The notes under the pieces are model-generated. The model was given only the letters and a program-made list of their open reading frames with translations, was not told the DNA's origin and searched no databases. DNA of 26,672 bases. Origin: Acidobacteriota bacterium. GTDB lineage: Bacteria; Acidobacteriota; Aminicenantia; Aminicenantales; Saccharicenantaceae. The position numbers and the translations under genes were made by a program. Positions 7,254 through 16,008 of this stretch are shown here, piece after piece (position 1 is the stretch's first letter; each line of letters starts with the position of its first letter). The DNA is taken from positions 20,856-47,527 of the forward strand of contig DMVN01000063.1 of the NCBI GenBank assembly GCA_003476685.1, given 5' to 3'.

Positions 7254-9341
7254 TTAATTTTTCTTCCCGAGGATTATCTGCTGCTCATCTCTGGTCTGGA
7301 CAAAGTCAAAGAATTCTTTTAGGTGGATATAATCTGAGACCGGAAAAAGGTTCTTTTTGATGGCTACCTTCCTCTCTATCAGCAACTGACCTGATTCAGA
7401 CAATTGCGCCTTTAGAGAAAAGCCTGCTCTTTCCGAATCCCGGCTCCTGGCTTCCGGCAGAGCTTCGACCTCATAGCCTTCAGGCAGTTCTATTTTAATC
7501 TCGTCAATTTCGGTGGAGGGATAATTGAAATATATCGGGTACTTTCTAAAAGCCGAACGAAAAGGGTACTGCCGGGAATTGGTCAGGGCATAAACAGGCA
7601 GTAAAAGCTGGCCTCCGGACTGATGTACCACACCAGCCACTGTGGCTTCAAATTCAGCTGTCAGTGCGGCTGACCTCTCTTTCAGTCCCTGCAGATTTTT
7701 TAGGTTCACCTGGCTACCCTCTGGCAGCTTTTTAAGAAGTTCTTCCTCCAGGATTTCCTTGATTTTTATTTCATCTTTTTCTCTATTATCAAATTTCCTG
7801 GATAAGGCTTCCTGGCCGGCATATTCCACCCGGATGGTACCGGTCAGATTGCCCCGACCATCCAGACGCAGCTGTGCCAGTCTCCGGCAGGTCGAGTCAT
7901 CGGCCGACAAGGAGGGAGTGGTGAAAAACTTCAGTTGTTCATCCTCAAAGGTAACGCCGGCAGTGCCGGCCTTTGGCCAGTAAACCACTCCATACGGGCA
8001 ATCGGGCAGGCCCGGGTCGAAGGCCCTGAATCTATTTCCCATTTTTATCATGACCATTTCAGAATCAAACTGCCCATTGAACAGCGGAAGATTAGGATTA
8101 AAAAATTTCTCATCGCGGCTGACTACCCTGACCAGATAGACCTCGTAGCCAGCAGCCCGGGCCAGAGCAGCAAAGGTTCTGGCGATCTGGTTCTTATAAC
8201 CGTAGTTCCTCTTCAGGACGTCAGTCACGTTATCATTAACCTTGATTTTCTTCCGCTCTTTCTCTGACATTTCCGGAACAAAATCCAGGTTCTTGATGCT
8301 CTGGACGCGCTCGTAAATTCTCTTAAGCTTAGTTTCAAGGTCAGTTTCGCTCCCGACCAGAGTTTGAATTTCCTTGTTCAGAGCTTTCCCGCCGTTCATA
8401 AACTCTTCATAATTTTTCTTCCAAGCGTCCGTTGATTTTTCCCAGTAGGCTTGATGGTTTTTTATGGAGGGGTCCACATAATAAACTTTAAATGATATCT
8501 TCTCATTACTCTCGGGAGGCATGAATTCCTCTTTTTCAAAGGGCGGGATATCGGTCAGTTCCAGTTTCAGCCCTTGGTCGTCTATGGCGGGTTTGACCTC
8601 TCTCAGTTTATTGGCTACCCAGGCCAGGTTGTACTTATCCTTCTTGGCAACTCCGATGAACCGGTCTGGAACAAACTCAAACCTGGCCTTCCGGATATAA
8701 ATTGAATCCTGCAGGTCCCAGCTTACTCCCAGAGAAGAATAGAGGTCGGGCATGGTCAGGTTTATCAGGAGGATGTTTATCCTGATCATTATCAAATCGC
8801 CAAGAATGTAGATAAAAGGATTATCTTCTCTCGGCTTTATTTTGTATTCATAATCAATTATCTGCCCGGGCGATATGTCCGGAATGGCCAGGGTCTTAAT
8901 GCGATACTCAGACTCGCCCAGCTTGGAGGCAATTTTTTCCAGTATCTCCGGTTTTACCTCGCGGCTGCTCCCATCGGGGGAATAAACTTTGACTTTGATG
9001 TCTTTAACTTCGTCCAGAAAAGCATAATAAGGAATCTCCAGGTTGCCATAGTCCCGCCCGCCAGGTGTTAGAATTTTGATCCTCTTGAAAACCGAACGCT
9101 CTCTTTTCTCCCGGTCGTCTATCCTTTCATAATAAAGACAAACAGCCGGAGCCCCGGGGAGTTCAGGCAGGTCAGTCATGGCCAGGTCTTCCTGGGTGAC
9201 GGGAGGCCTCGGTTTGACAGCTTCTTGAGTCTGGGCCGCCAGACCGAGGGCCAGCAGGCAGAGCAGGGTGATTACCAGCAGAGGCATCTTAAGAAAGAAA
9301 AATGAGGATGGCCTGTTCCGGGCCGTTAAACAATTTCTCAT
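7254..9341 (-). CDS. DUF3857/transglutaminase-like protein, catalytic residues lost
   Basis: A 695-residue exported protein: signal peptide with hydrophobic core around 18-36, DUF3857 region roughly 40-270, transglutaminase-like core roughly 310-460, and a C-terminal beta domain like DUF3858. The core aligns with the neighbouring paralogue, but the catalytic GDCKDKA segment reads GYKNQIA (Cys to K383) and the catalytic His position is S427; only the Asp (D442) remains. It is therefore probably a non-enzymatic binding or partner protein. Start ATG 9341 is preferred because AAGGAGG lies five bases upstream. ATG 9356 is also possible and would overlap the upstream gene's stop as ATGA. Either way the two genes are translationally linked. 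The role in the envelope is unknown. Confidence 0.85.
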   Translation of the reverse strand: MRNCLTARNRPSSFFFLKMPLLVITLLCLLALGLAAQTQEAVKPRPPVTQEDLAMTDLPELPGAPAVCLYYERIDDREKRERSVFKRIKILTPGGRDYGNLEIPYYAFLDEVKDIKVKVYSPDGSSREVKPEILEKIASKLGESEYRIKTLAIPDISPGQIIDYEYKIKPREDNPFIYILGDLIMIRINILLINLTMPDLYSSLGVSWDLQDSIYIRKARFEFVPDRFIGVAKKDKYNLAWVANKLREVKPAIDDQGLKLELTDIPPFEKEEFMPPESNEKISFKVYYVDPSIKNHQAYWEKSTDAWKKNYEEFMNGGKALNKEIQTLVGSETDLETKLKRIYERVQSIKNLDFVPEMSEKERKKIKVNDNVTDVLKRNYGYKNQIARTFAALARAAGYEVYLVRVVSRDEKFFNPNLPLFNGQFDSEMVMIKMGNRFRAFDPGLPDCPYGVVYWPKAGTAGVTFEDEQLKFFTTPSLSADDSTCRRLAQLRLDGRGNLTGTIRVEYAGQEALSRKFDNREKDEIKIKEILEEELLKKLPEGSQVNLKNLQGLKERSAALTAEFEATVAGVVHQSGGQLLLPVYALTNSRQYPFRSAFRKYPIYFNYPSTEIDEIKIELPEGYEVEALPEARSRDSERAGFSLKAQLSESGQLLIERKVAIKKNLFPVSDYIHLKEFFDFVQTRDEQQIILGKKN

Positions 9342-9352
9342 CCCGGCCTCCT

Positions 9353-11485
9353 TCATTCCGGCTGATTTAATTTTTTCAGAAGCAACCGACGTCGTTCTTC
9401 AACTGACAGCATCCTGAAAATTTCCAGTGCTTCCTGGAAACGACTCGGCGGAAGTAAGTCTTCCTTGATTCTCAACTGTCTCTCCAGGAACAGGACCCCG
9501 CCCTTCAATTCCAGACGACAATGGTAATCGGCAAAACTGCTACTCCAGTTCATTGGCTCAGGCAGGGTCTCTAAGCTGTAACCGTCCGGCAGGACTATTT
9601 CCAGCTCATCCCGGCTGGTGCCGACACCAGGCAGCATCAGTGGATATTTTCTTTCTCCTTTCTGCTTCAAGATTTCATAATCATCAATCAGGGCCAGAAT
9701 ATTCGGCCTGAAGCTAAGGACGTCACCGCTCCGGCGCAGGTAAGACCCGGCCCGGAAACTGTACCTGAGCTCAACCTCCCTCTCCGGCTGGTCAAGGTTC
9801 AGGTAATCATAATTTTCCAGGTTGAATGAACCCAGGCTGCGGGCCAGGAAATTTTCCAGGTCCTTGCGTCTGTTGCGTTCCGGGACGTCTCTGAGCCTCA
9901 AACGGGCCACCTCGGCCTGAAACCCGGAGAGGGTTTCAGATACGCTTCCTTTCAGGGTGCCGTCAGCAGACAGCACAAATTGTCCCCGGCGGACCAACTC
10001 TAAACGCTCCGGGGTAGAGCCGGGAAAAGTGAGCAGGCGGCTTTGTTCGCCGGCCACCAGCAGCCCGTTGTTTTTCTGGAGGTAGAAAGGCAACCGCCCT
10101 GGAGGGCTGTGTGGCATAGTCGGGTCGAAGATTAGCAGCCGGCCTAATCCGGGCACCGGGACCACGGCCTCGGCCCCGTCGTACAGTTTATCGTCGGGCA
10201 GCTTGATGGCCAGGATGGCATGATTAAACCAGAAAAGCGAGACCGGCGAATTATCTTTCACCACCTGGCGCTCTATGTTGACGATCAGATAGTAGGATTC
10301 TACGTTTAGATAACTCAGCAGGGCTGCCAGCAGGGTGGCTTTATCCTTGCAATCGCCATACCGGTTGGCCAGGATTTCGGGAGCGGGGTGGGGCTGGTAC
10401 CCGCCGATTCCTATCTGGATAGAAACATACCTGACCTCCTGCTGGACGAAAGCGGCCAGCTTCTCGATCTGCGCCCTCAGGTCGGTTAACCCGGAAACCA
10501 GTTCGCTGGCTTTAACTCTGACCTTTTCATCCGGTTGGCGTCGCTCCTGCGATAGCTGTTCATACCACAGCCCCATATCTTTCCAGTCAGAGAAAAACCG
10601 GCCGTATTTTGGAGTTTTCTCGGTCCTGAAGCGCACCAGCAAGCGCCCGGCGATGGCCTCATCCGGGGGTTTGAGCGGTTCATCTTTTAGGGCTGGAATA
10701 TCTGTAAGCTGCACCGTGAGAGACCTGGCCCCTGAAACCACCTGGGATTCCGGCCAGTTAATCCAGTCAAGCCAGGGCTGGCAATCCTTCGGGTATTCGG
10801 CCTGATAAATGGCTTGCAGCACAGGAAAGCGGTGCTGGAAGATGAAGATATCTTCCAGGGAGATGGGTTTTACTTCTTCTTCCCATTCATAGCCAATCAA
10901 GCTGCCCCTGGTTACCTCGGGTAGATAAAGAAAAAGAGTTTTGACATCCCAGTAGAGCGTATCCGGAGCCAGGGAAGTTGAAATCGCCGACTTCAAGTCA
11001 TAACTCTGCTTGCTGTCGTCGGGGTTAATGACCCAGGCGTTCATCTTGCGGACCCGGGTGTTAAAGGTGTTGGCTCTGACCAGGAACTTTAGCGGTTCGA
11101 TTCCTTCCTTTCTGAGTATTTTGACCGCCTGCCGACCGTAACGAATCAGATAGCCGGTCGAGCTATAAACAAGCTTCTGCTCATGAAGAAGGTAAACTGC
11201 TTCAGTTTCCGGGGCCAGGGTGGGCAGCGGCTTTTCTGATATTTCAACCAGCCAGCGAGGCGGTTTGGAGCCGGCTTCAACGGGCTGGGGCAAGGTCCCC
11301 AAAAGGGCGAAGACGAAAAAGATGAGGGCCACTATAATATGAGTCCAGCCCTGGGCTGAGGCCTGGCTGCGCCCTAAAAATCCTAAAAAGAAATTATTGC
11401 AGTTTGTCGGATAAAGACATCCCCTCATTAGGTAACGCCCCGAGATTCTGATGCATGACGTTATTATCTTAAAAAGATGGGCCAT
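9353..11485 (-). CDS. DUF3857/transglutaminase-like protein with intact triad
   Basis: An approximately 710-residue exported protein, DUF3857 followed by a transglutaminase/protease-like core and a C-terminal beta domain. The Cys-His-Asp triad is complete: C379 in NRYGDCKDKATLLAALL, H422 in FNHAI and D454 in IFDPTMP (numbered from ATG 11485). This core fold crosslinks or hydrolyses peptide and isopeptide bonds; the substrate is not predictable here. The hydrophobic segment sits unusually far in (about 48-68), so the real start may be an internal codon such as ATG 11428; TTG 11494 is also in frame. No start has a good ribosome site. The gene lies first in a two-gene minus-strand operon with its degenerate paralogue. 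Confidence 0.87.
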   Translation of the reverse strand: MAHLFKIITSCIRISGRYLMRGCLYPTNCNNFFLGFLGRSQASAQGWTHIIVALIFFVFALLGTLPQPVEAGSKPPRWLVEISEKPLPTLAPETEAVYLLHEQKLVYSSTGYLIRYGRQAVKILRKEGIEPLKFLVRANTFNTRVRKMNAWVINPDDSKQSYDLKSAISTSLAPDTLYWDVKTLFLYLPEVTRGSLIGYEWEEEVKPISLEDIFIFQHRFPVLQAIYQAEYPKDCQPWLDWINWPESQVVSGARSLTVQLTDIPALKDEPLKPPDEAIAGRLLVRFRTEKTPKYGRFFSDWKDMGLWYEQLSQERRQPDEKVRVKASELVSGLTDLRAQIEKLAAFVQQEVRYVSIQIGIGGYQPHPAPEILANRYGDCKDKATLLAALLSYLNVESYYLIVNIERQVVKDNSPVSLFWFNHAILAIKLPDDKLYDGAEAVVPVPGLGRLLIFDPTMPHSPPGRLPFYLQKNNGLLVAGEQSRLLTFPGSTPERLELVRRGQFVLSADGTLKGSVSETLSGFQAEVARLRLRDVPERNRRKDLENFLARSLGSFNLENYDYLNLDQPEREVELRYSFRAGSYLRRSGDVLSFRPNILALIDDYEILKQKGERKYPLMLPGVGTSRDELEIVLPDGYSLETLPEPMNWSSSFADYHCRLELKGGVLFLERQLRIKEDLLPPSRFQEALEIFRMLSVEERRRLLLKKLNQPE

Positions 11486-11497
11486 ATCAGTCAAGGA

Positions 11498-11550
11498 AAT
11501 TTTCGGTAAATAAAATGGGGCACAATATACTAAATCCCCAATTTTCGGTA
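11498..11550 (+). repeat. Dispersed GGGGACAC repeat, copy E, with internal duplication
   Basis: Contains a diverged core, GGGGCACAATATACT, followed by AAATCCCCAATTTT, which resembles inverted copy F. AATTTTCGGTA occurs twice, at 11498-11508 and 11540-11550. After it, GGGATTAGACC parallels GTATTAGACCC after copy D. It lies just upstream of the transglutaminase operon. Confidence 0.55.
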
Positions 11551-11635
11551 GGGATTAGACCAATAAATAATCAATAAATTGGCAAACGGGGGGTTCTGCT
11601 TTTATTCTATATCTTTTTTCTTTTTATTCTTTTTT

Positions 11636-11980
11636 TTAGTTCTTCTTCAAGACTACTTCAGTGGCGCCCCAGCCGCCAGCCGTCAGGTCAGCATCTTTGA
11701 AGCTGGCCACTGCCGGGTGCTTTTTCAGGACGCTGTGAACGATGGCTTTCAGGGTGCCAGCCCCTTTGCCGTGGATGAGGCGCAGGTCATAAATTCCACG
11801 CTTGAGGCATTCTTCTATATAGTCATTAATCAGCTCTTTGACTTCCTGCGGCCGAAATGGGTGGAGGTCCAGCACCCCGTCTATCGGCATTTCTACCGGC
11901 TCATCAATTAACTCAGGTTTAGCCTCTGGACCATCGACCATACCAGAATAAACCTTTTTCTTATTTTCACCTTTTTTCAT
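11636..11980 (-). CDS. Smr-domain protein
   Basis: A 114-residue stand-alone Smr domain (the small MutS-related domain found at the end of MutS2 and in YdaL/SmrA/SmrB proteins). Visible signatures are LDLH at 37-40, IHGKGAGTLK at 69-78 and a closing GGWGATEVVL. Such domains are nucleases; SmrB cleaves mRNA at collided ribosomes and MutS2-linked Smr nicks DNA, so this one probably acts on nucleic acid in the cytoplasm. The family's LDLHG motif reads LDLHP here. ATG 11980 is preferred over the adjacent GTG 11983. The gene stands alone, with the divergent lipoprotein gene on its 5' side. Confidence 0.88.
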   Translation of the reverse strand: MKKGENKKKVYSGMVDGPEAKPELIDEPVEMPIDGVLDLHPFRPQEVKELINDYIEECLKRGIYDLRLIHGKGAGTLKAIVHSVLKKHPAVASFKDADLTAGGWGATEVVLKKN

Positions 11981-12157
11981 CACTGTAAATTATTAACTTA
12001 TTGGGTGGCTTTGGCAAATTCCTAAATTTTCACAACCAGACAATTCTAACTACCATATTTCTTGTCTATACCTAAAAACTCTATTATTGCCTGTCCAGAC
12101 CAAATGAACCAGCTTTTCAATTAGCTTGAGCCCTAAACCGTTAAAACAGGCCAGGGT

Positions 12158-12186
12158 TTGACATCAGGCGCTTCCAAACTTATATT
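12158..12186 (+). promoter_or_regulatory. Sigma-70-type promoter
   Basis: TTGACA (exact -35 consensus) and TATATT (five of six to TATAAT) are separated by 17 bases. The inferred transcript start is about 35 bases before the lipoprotein gene at 12229. This is the best promoter match in the window. Confidence 0.65.
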
Positions 12187-12228
12187 TTCTCAGGGCATAG
12201 AGCCCTGGCCTATCGACAGGTTAAGAGG

Positions 12229-12756
12229 ATGAAACTTAAGATTCAGAGCAGGATGCCCTGGATTTTTTTAATTCCTGTGGCCGGCTTCCTCCTCTGGCAA
12301 CTGATGAGCTGTTCTAATAATCCCGGAACTGCTTACGGTCAATTGATAAGATACACGGGCTGCAAAAGTTTCCTGGTCAATCAAGAAGGGGTGGGCGCAT
12401 TTACTCATTCGCCCGGTGAAGAATGTCTCGAATATTTTTATGATGGCCGGGGACGGCTGACCATGAAACATATTAACGCGGCCTTTAATTGTTGCCCGGG
12501 TAATATTTCGGCCGACATTGTTATTCTGCCCGGAGAAATAAGAATAAAGGAAAAAGAAGCTTCTGCCCTCTGCGATTGCAATTGTTTGTTTGACCTGGAT
12601 TATGAGCTGATCAATCTCAGGCCAGGGGTGTACAGGATTTCAGTTAAAGGACCTTACCAGCCTGAAGACGAACCACCGCTGGAATTTGTGGTTGCTCTGA
12701 AGGACCCGGTATCAGGGACTTTTTGTGTGCCGAGGAGCAAGTATCCCTGGCATTAA
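12229..12756 (+). CDS. Cysteine-rich putative lipoprotein of unknown function
   Basis: A 175-residue protein with a basic N-terminus, a hydrophobic stretch and the lipobox LMSC (C28), so a lipid-anchored envelope protein is expected. The mature part has eight further cysteines: C45, C66, C88-C89 in FNCCPG, C115/C117/C119 in CDCNC, and C166. The CC and CxCxC clusters suggest disulfides or metal binding. FDLDYELINLRPGVYRISV downstream looks like a beta-strand pair. I recall similar unnamed lipoproteins in Bacteroidetes with CC and CxCxC clusters but no function. A good promoter precedes the gene; the ribosome site (AAGAGG) directly touches the ATG, so translation may start at ATG 12253 instead. 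Confidence 0.75.
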   Translation: MKLKIQSRMPWIFLIPVAGFLLWQLMSCSNNPGTAYGQLIRYTGCKSFLVNQEGVGAFTHSPGEECLEYFYDGRGRLTMKHINAAFNCCPGNISADIVILPGEIRIKEKEASALCDCNCLFDLDYELINLRPGVYRISVKGPYQPEDEPPLEFVVALKDPVSGTFCVPRSKYPWH

Positions 12757-13096
12757 ACAGCCAATAACTGCCTATCTCTTTCATTTCATTTCTTGTGGGC
12801 ATTTGATTAGAGAAGAGAAAGAGAAGGATGGCATTATATTTTTTCCTATCTATACCCAACTACTGATTTGAGGAGCTCATAATAAAAAATGATAAAGCGA
12901 ATTCTCCGGAAAGTTCATCCATCTTCATCAATTTATCTAATTATCCTATATTTATCCAATTATCCTACTTAATAGCCGGCCGCAAAAAGCCCTTTATCTA
13001 CCAAAATTTTTAGCCGAACCCCGGCCAAAGATTGCCGGCTAAAAGAAAAAAATAGGAAAAATGTAGGGTGTCCCGATTTTTAGGGTGTCCCGATTT
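12757..13096. other. Intergenic region with repeats between convergent genes
   Basis: About 340 bp without a supported gene. An 8-bp inverted pair TCTCTTTC/GAAAGAGA (12774-12824) has a loop of about 35 bases and no T-run. A 19-bp tandem duplication and a dispersed repeat copy are listed separately. Confidence 0.5.
12931..12968. repeat. 19-bp tandem duplication
   Basis: Two adjacent 19-bp units, ATTTATCTAATTATCCTAT and ATTTATCCAATTATCCTAC, differ at two positions. It is AT-rich and lies between convergent genes. No function is evident. Confidence 0.75.
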
Positions 13097-13099
13097 TTA
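13051..13099 (-). repeat. Dispersed GGGGACAC repeat, copy C, with 17-bp tandem duplication
   Basis: Read on the minus strand: the stop codon TAA, then AAAATCGGGACACCCTA twice in perfect tandem (17 bp each, 13064-13080 and 13081-13097), then CATTTTTCCTATTTTTTTC. The second half matches copies A and B. The metallophosphoesterase stop codon is shared with the repeat. Confidence 0.75.
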
Positions 13100-13885
13100 G
13101 CCGATGGCCCGGCGGAGCATGTCAGCATATTCCACTGGAAGGCCGCTCTGTTCCACAGCCCGGGCGGCTGCTCCCACATCGTAGGGGACGCGAATAATTT
13201 CCAGCTTAAAGCTGCCGTCTGCAAAATTTAACAGGGCATAAGCGGCTCGCGGGTCCCCGTCCTTGGGTTTGCCGACGCTGCCGCTGTTTATCAAGATATA
13301 CCTGCCACCTGGCTTTAACCTGGTCTGTGGCTTTCCGTCTGGGCCAGTTACTGTTTCCCAGCCTTCTTCAACAATCAGGTCCTTACCGTAGGGAACGTGG
13401 GTGTGGCCGCAGACGATGATATCCACTTTTTCCGTTTCAAAAAATCTGACCACTGAGGATGTTGGCCGGTCTTCAAAGAGATACTCATTTATCCGGCGGG
13501 GGCTGCCATGAACCAAAAGCACCTTCTTGTCGTTGATGGTGAAGCTGATTCTTTCCAGAAGATTTCGTAGGTAAGCTTTATTTTCAGGAGTAACTTTTTC
13601 TTTAGTCCAGGCAATGGAGCGCTTTCCCAGAGCTTTGGACAGCTCATCGCGGTAGGCACAGCCGCAATCATCCGAGTCATTACCGATACCCTGGTCGTAA
13701 TTGCCCATGATGGTCGGGATTTGCTGCTCGCGAATCAGGTTGATGACCTCATTGGGAAAAGCTCCATAACCGACCAGGTCGCCGCCGCAGAAGGCCATGT
13801 CCACCCGGCGCTTCCTGATATCTTCCAGCACAGCCTGAAGAGCGTGGACATTCCCGTGAATATCGGAGAAAAAAGCTATTTTCAT
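13097..13885 (-). CDS. Calcineurin-like metallophosphoesterase
   Basis: A 262-residue cytoplasmic protein of the YfcE/MJ0936-type metallophosphoesterase family. Metal-binding motifs appear in order: SDIHGN (8-13), GGDLVGYG (34-41), GNYD (61-64), the VHGSP region (about 125-129) and CGHTHVP (about 158-164). The usual GNHD is GNYD, as in many members of this subfamily. It should hydrolyse a phosphodiester or phosphomonoester with two metal ions; the substrate is not predictable. A strong ribosome site GGAGGGAGA precedes ATG 13885. The gene is monocistronic, with a divergent neighbour. Its stop codon lies in a dispersed repeat copy. Confidence 0.92.
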   Translation of the reverse strand: MKIAFFSDIHGNVHALQAVLEDIRKRRVDMAFCGGDLVGYGAFPNEVINLIREQQIPTIMGNYDQGIGNDSDDCGCAYRDELSKALGKRSIAWTKEKVTPENKAYLRNLLERISFTINDKKVLLVHGSPRRINEYLFEDRPTSSVVRFFETEKVDIIVCGHTHVPYGKDLIVEEGWETVTGPDGKPQTRLKPGGRYILINSGSVGKPKDGDPRAAYALLNFADGSFKLEIIRVPYDVGAAARAVEQSGLPVEYADMLRRAIG

Positions 13886-14235
13886 TTATCTCCCTCCAGA
13901 GCTCTTGTTGTTATCATAATCTGAATCGGCAATCATCTAAGCCAGGTCAAGCCAGACAAAAGGTCTTGTTTCCTCTTTTAGCTTTTCTTCTCTGAATCGC
14001 AATTTACAGCCTGACCCTGAAAAGCGATTTACCATCTGCCCATATTTTACTACTAAAAATGACCTTTTCTGAGCTTTTAACAAAAAATTAACCTGAACAT
14101 CTAATAGGGATGCTGACCAAATTTCAGCCTTGTTCTTCCGGTAGCTGGCACTCTGCCGGTAACTTCCTCCCTAATGACCGGGACTTGATATTTATGGCTT
14201 AGAATAAATAAAATGATAATAAGGAGAGTAAAGCC
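13886..14235. other. Divergent intergenic region
   Basis: About 350 bp between the divergent metallophosphoesterase and lipoprotein genes, with no supported gene. It contains the promoter candidate at 14185-14214 and two direct CCGGTA words around 14139-14162. Confidence 0.5.
14185..14214 (+). promoter_or_regulatory. Candidate promoter for the small lipoprotein gene
   Basis: TTGATA and TAAAAT (each five of six to consensus) are separated by 18 bases, and the gene starts 21 bases downstream after AAGGAG. Confidence 0.5.
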
Positions 14236-14739
14236 ATGGGGGGGGTTAGGTTTCGTTCAATTCCATCTTTTTTGCTGGCTCTGGGCTTCACCCTAATCCT
14301 GATGTCCGGCTCAGCCTGCCGCAACCCATTTTCTCCGATTGAGGACATTGACCGTATTCCCGAAGTGCTGGTAGTCAACGGTACAAAAATCAGCATGCAG
14401 GTTTATCTGTACCGCGATTTCATGCCGGGCGGAGAGCCCGGAGGTTCGCCTTTGTTTGTGATTGTATTTTTAATAGCTGAAGGGTCGAACCACTTTCCTG
14501 ACCAGATTGGAGCCGACCGGGTCTGGGTGACCAACCGGACCGATACCTGGACCACCCGGTTTACCCATGAAGAACGTCTCTTTAGCCCGGCCGAGCCTAA
14601 CAAAATTTCTCTTTCTGCTGGTGGAGGCCCAAAATGGGAAGTGGGGACCAGGGCTGACGTTGTGGTCAGGGTCACCGTCGCCGGAAAAGGAGAGCTATAC
14701 CTAAAATCTTTGAACCATACGGTTGTAGCAGTCTGGTAA
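14236..14739 (+). CDS. Putative lipoprotein of unknown function
   Basis: A 167-residue protein with a hydrophobic N-terminal segment (11-26) and lipobox SGSAC, giving a predicted lipidated C28 followed by RNPFSP. The remainder looks like a beta-rich single domain, with alternating hydrophobic stretches such as LFVIVFLIAE and DVVVRVTVAG and no recognisable catalytic motif. AAGGAG lies upstream of ATG 14236. It is the first of a run of plus-strand envelope genes and is 134 bp from the first beta-propeller gene, so it may be cotranscribed with it. I do not recognise the family. Confidence 0.75.
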   Translation: MGGVRFRSIPSFLLALGFTLILMSGSACRNPFSPIEDIDRIPEVLVVNGTKISMQVYLYRDFMPGGEPGGSPLFVIVFLIAEGSNHFPDQIGADRVWVTNRTDTWTTRFTHEERLFSPAEPNKISLSAGGGPKWEVGTRADVVVRVTVAGKGELYLKSLNHTVVAVW

Positions 14740-14873
14740 ATTTTCTGACTAGATAAACAGGCTGAGAGCCGGCGTCGTTTATACCGAGGGAGAGGCAAAA
14801 TAGCCGGGTAAGTCTGAAAGCTGAAATAAGGTGCCCATGAAGCCTTAAATCAAAATAAAGGGGGTAACAGCCA

Positions 14874-15911
14874 ATGATTCCAAGAGTCATAATGGCTAAC
14901 CGGCCGGCAATTTCAGAGAACAGGGCTCTGGCAAAAATTAAAGACCAGCTCGCTCTGATATCAACCATATCTTTGCTTCTGGGCTTTCTGTCGTTAATGA
15001 TGGAATATCGGGCCTTAGCCGGTCAGCAACCGTCATTGAAGCTGGTTCCGGAGCTAACCATTGGCCAGGAAAGCGGGGATGAAAGTTTGATGTTTGGAGC
15101 TATCAGTTATGTTGATGTTGACGCCAGGGGAAATATTTATGCCGTTGACTACAAGTATCACCAAGTTAAAGTTTTTGATCAGAACGGAAAGTTTCTGCGT
15201 CAGATTGACGTGCCGCAGGGTCAGGGACCTCAGGAATTGAACCAGATAAGCGGGATGGCTGTAACGGCTTCAGGACAGCTCTTTCTCAACGGCGACCGGA
15301 AAATGGTTGTCTACGACGCTAACGGAAAATACCTGCGCACCTTTCAGGTCGGGTTTCACATCAGTTGCATCAGATGCGCGGGAGGTGAAGAAATCATAGG
15401 TATAGGGCCACATGAGAGAAAGATACTTCATGTTTTCAACGCTGAAGGACAGATGCTGGCCTCATTCGGAGACCTTCTGGATGTCCCCAAGGAATTTGAG
15501 CCGATGAAGATGATGCCCATGTTCGGAGCCCCGCTTCTTTTTTCCTGTTCTAAAGACGGCCGGATTTTCGTCTTGAATTCATATCGCTATGAAGTTCAGG
15601 TTTTCAAGGACAAGAAACTCGAGTCCAAACTGGCCGGCAACAGTGAAATCTTTGAGCCGCTCAGTCAGAGAGGCCGGGGCTTTATTTCCACCGCGGCCAT
15701 GATTTTCCCCGCCGCCAAATACCTGCTGGTTTACTTTGAATCTCCTAAAAACCAGGAACATATGGCAGACCTCTTTCTCAACGGGAAACAGGTGGGAAGC
15801 CTGAAGCTTCCGGGAGAGCTTAAAGCCTCCGATTACCGGGGAAAACTTTATCTGACCATCCAGGAAGAATTCCCCAGGCTCATCCGCTGCTCTGTGGCCG
15901 AATCTCATTAA
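14874..15911 (+). CDS. Secreted 6-bladed beta-propeller protein (first of three)
   Basis: A 345-residue exported protein of the 6-bladed beta-propeller/NHL-like type. It has a hydrophobic export segment at about 27-42 after a long charged N-terminus, then repeated blade strands such as DARGNIYAVDYKYHQVKVFD, DANGKYLRTF and NAEGQMLASFG. The QGQGPQELNQ segment after the second blade is shared in form with the next two genes. Such proteins usually bind ligands or partners in the periplasm or on the surface; no catalytic function is implied. AAGGGGGT precedes ATG 14874; ATG 14892 is an alternative that shortens the N-region. The stop codon abuts repeat copy A. Confidence 0.85.
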   Translation: MIPRVIMANRPAISENRALAKIKDQLALISTISLLLGFLSLMMEYRALAGQQPSLKLVPELTIGQESGDESLMFGAISYVDVDARGNIYAVDYKYHQVKVFDQNGKFLRQIDVPQGQGPQELNQISGMAVTASGQLFLNGDRKMVVYDANGKYLRTFQVGFHISCIRCAGGEEIIGIGPHERKILHVFNAEGQMLASFGDLLDVPKEFEPMKMMPMFGAPLLFSCSKDGRIFVLNSYRYEVQVFKDKKLESKLAGNSEIFEPLSQRGRGFISTAAMIFPAAKYLLVYFESPKNQEHMADLFLNGKQVGSLKLPGELKASDYRGKLYLTIQEEFPRLIRCSVAESH

Positions 15912-16008
15912 TAAAAAATGGTGAAACGGGTATTGTGTCACTAAAATCGGGGACGCCCTATATGTTTCCTGATTTTCTCGAAAAGAAATTTGCCAAACCA
16001 GTGACATT
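15912..16008. repeat. Dispersed GGGGACAC repeat, copy A (head-to-head double module)
   Basis: Begins directly after the propeller stop codon. The left half is an inverted module (GGGTATTGTGTCAC, matching copies D and F). The right half is a direct module (GGGGACGCCCTATATGTTTC and on to AAAAGAAATTTGCC) that aligns with copy B over about 65 bp with roughly four in five bases identical by eye. The two modules face away from each other. Confidence 0.75.

Noticed and set aside
12931..12968. Tandem 19-bp units as a possible CRISPR array or iteron origin
   Set aside because: Only two adjacent units, no spacers, no cas or replication genes nearby.
14403..14798. 131-codon minus-strand frame over the small lipoprotein gene
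   Set aside because: Antisense to a gene with a lipobox, ribosome site and promoter; the translation is Arg/Ser-rich and unlike any family.
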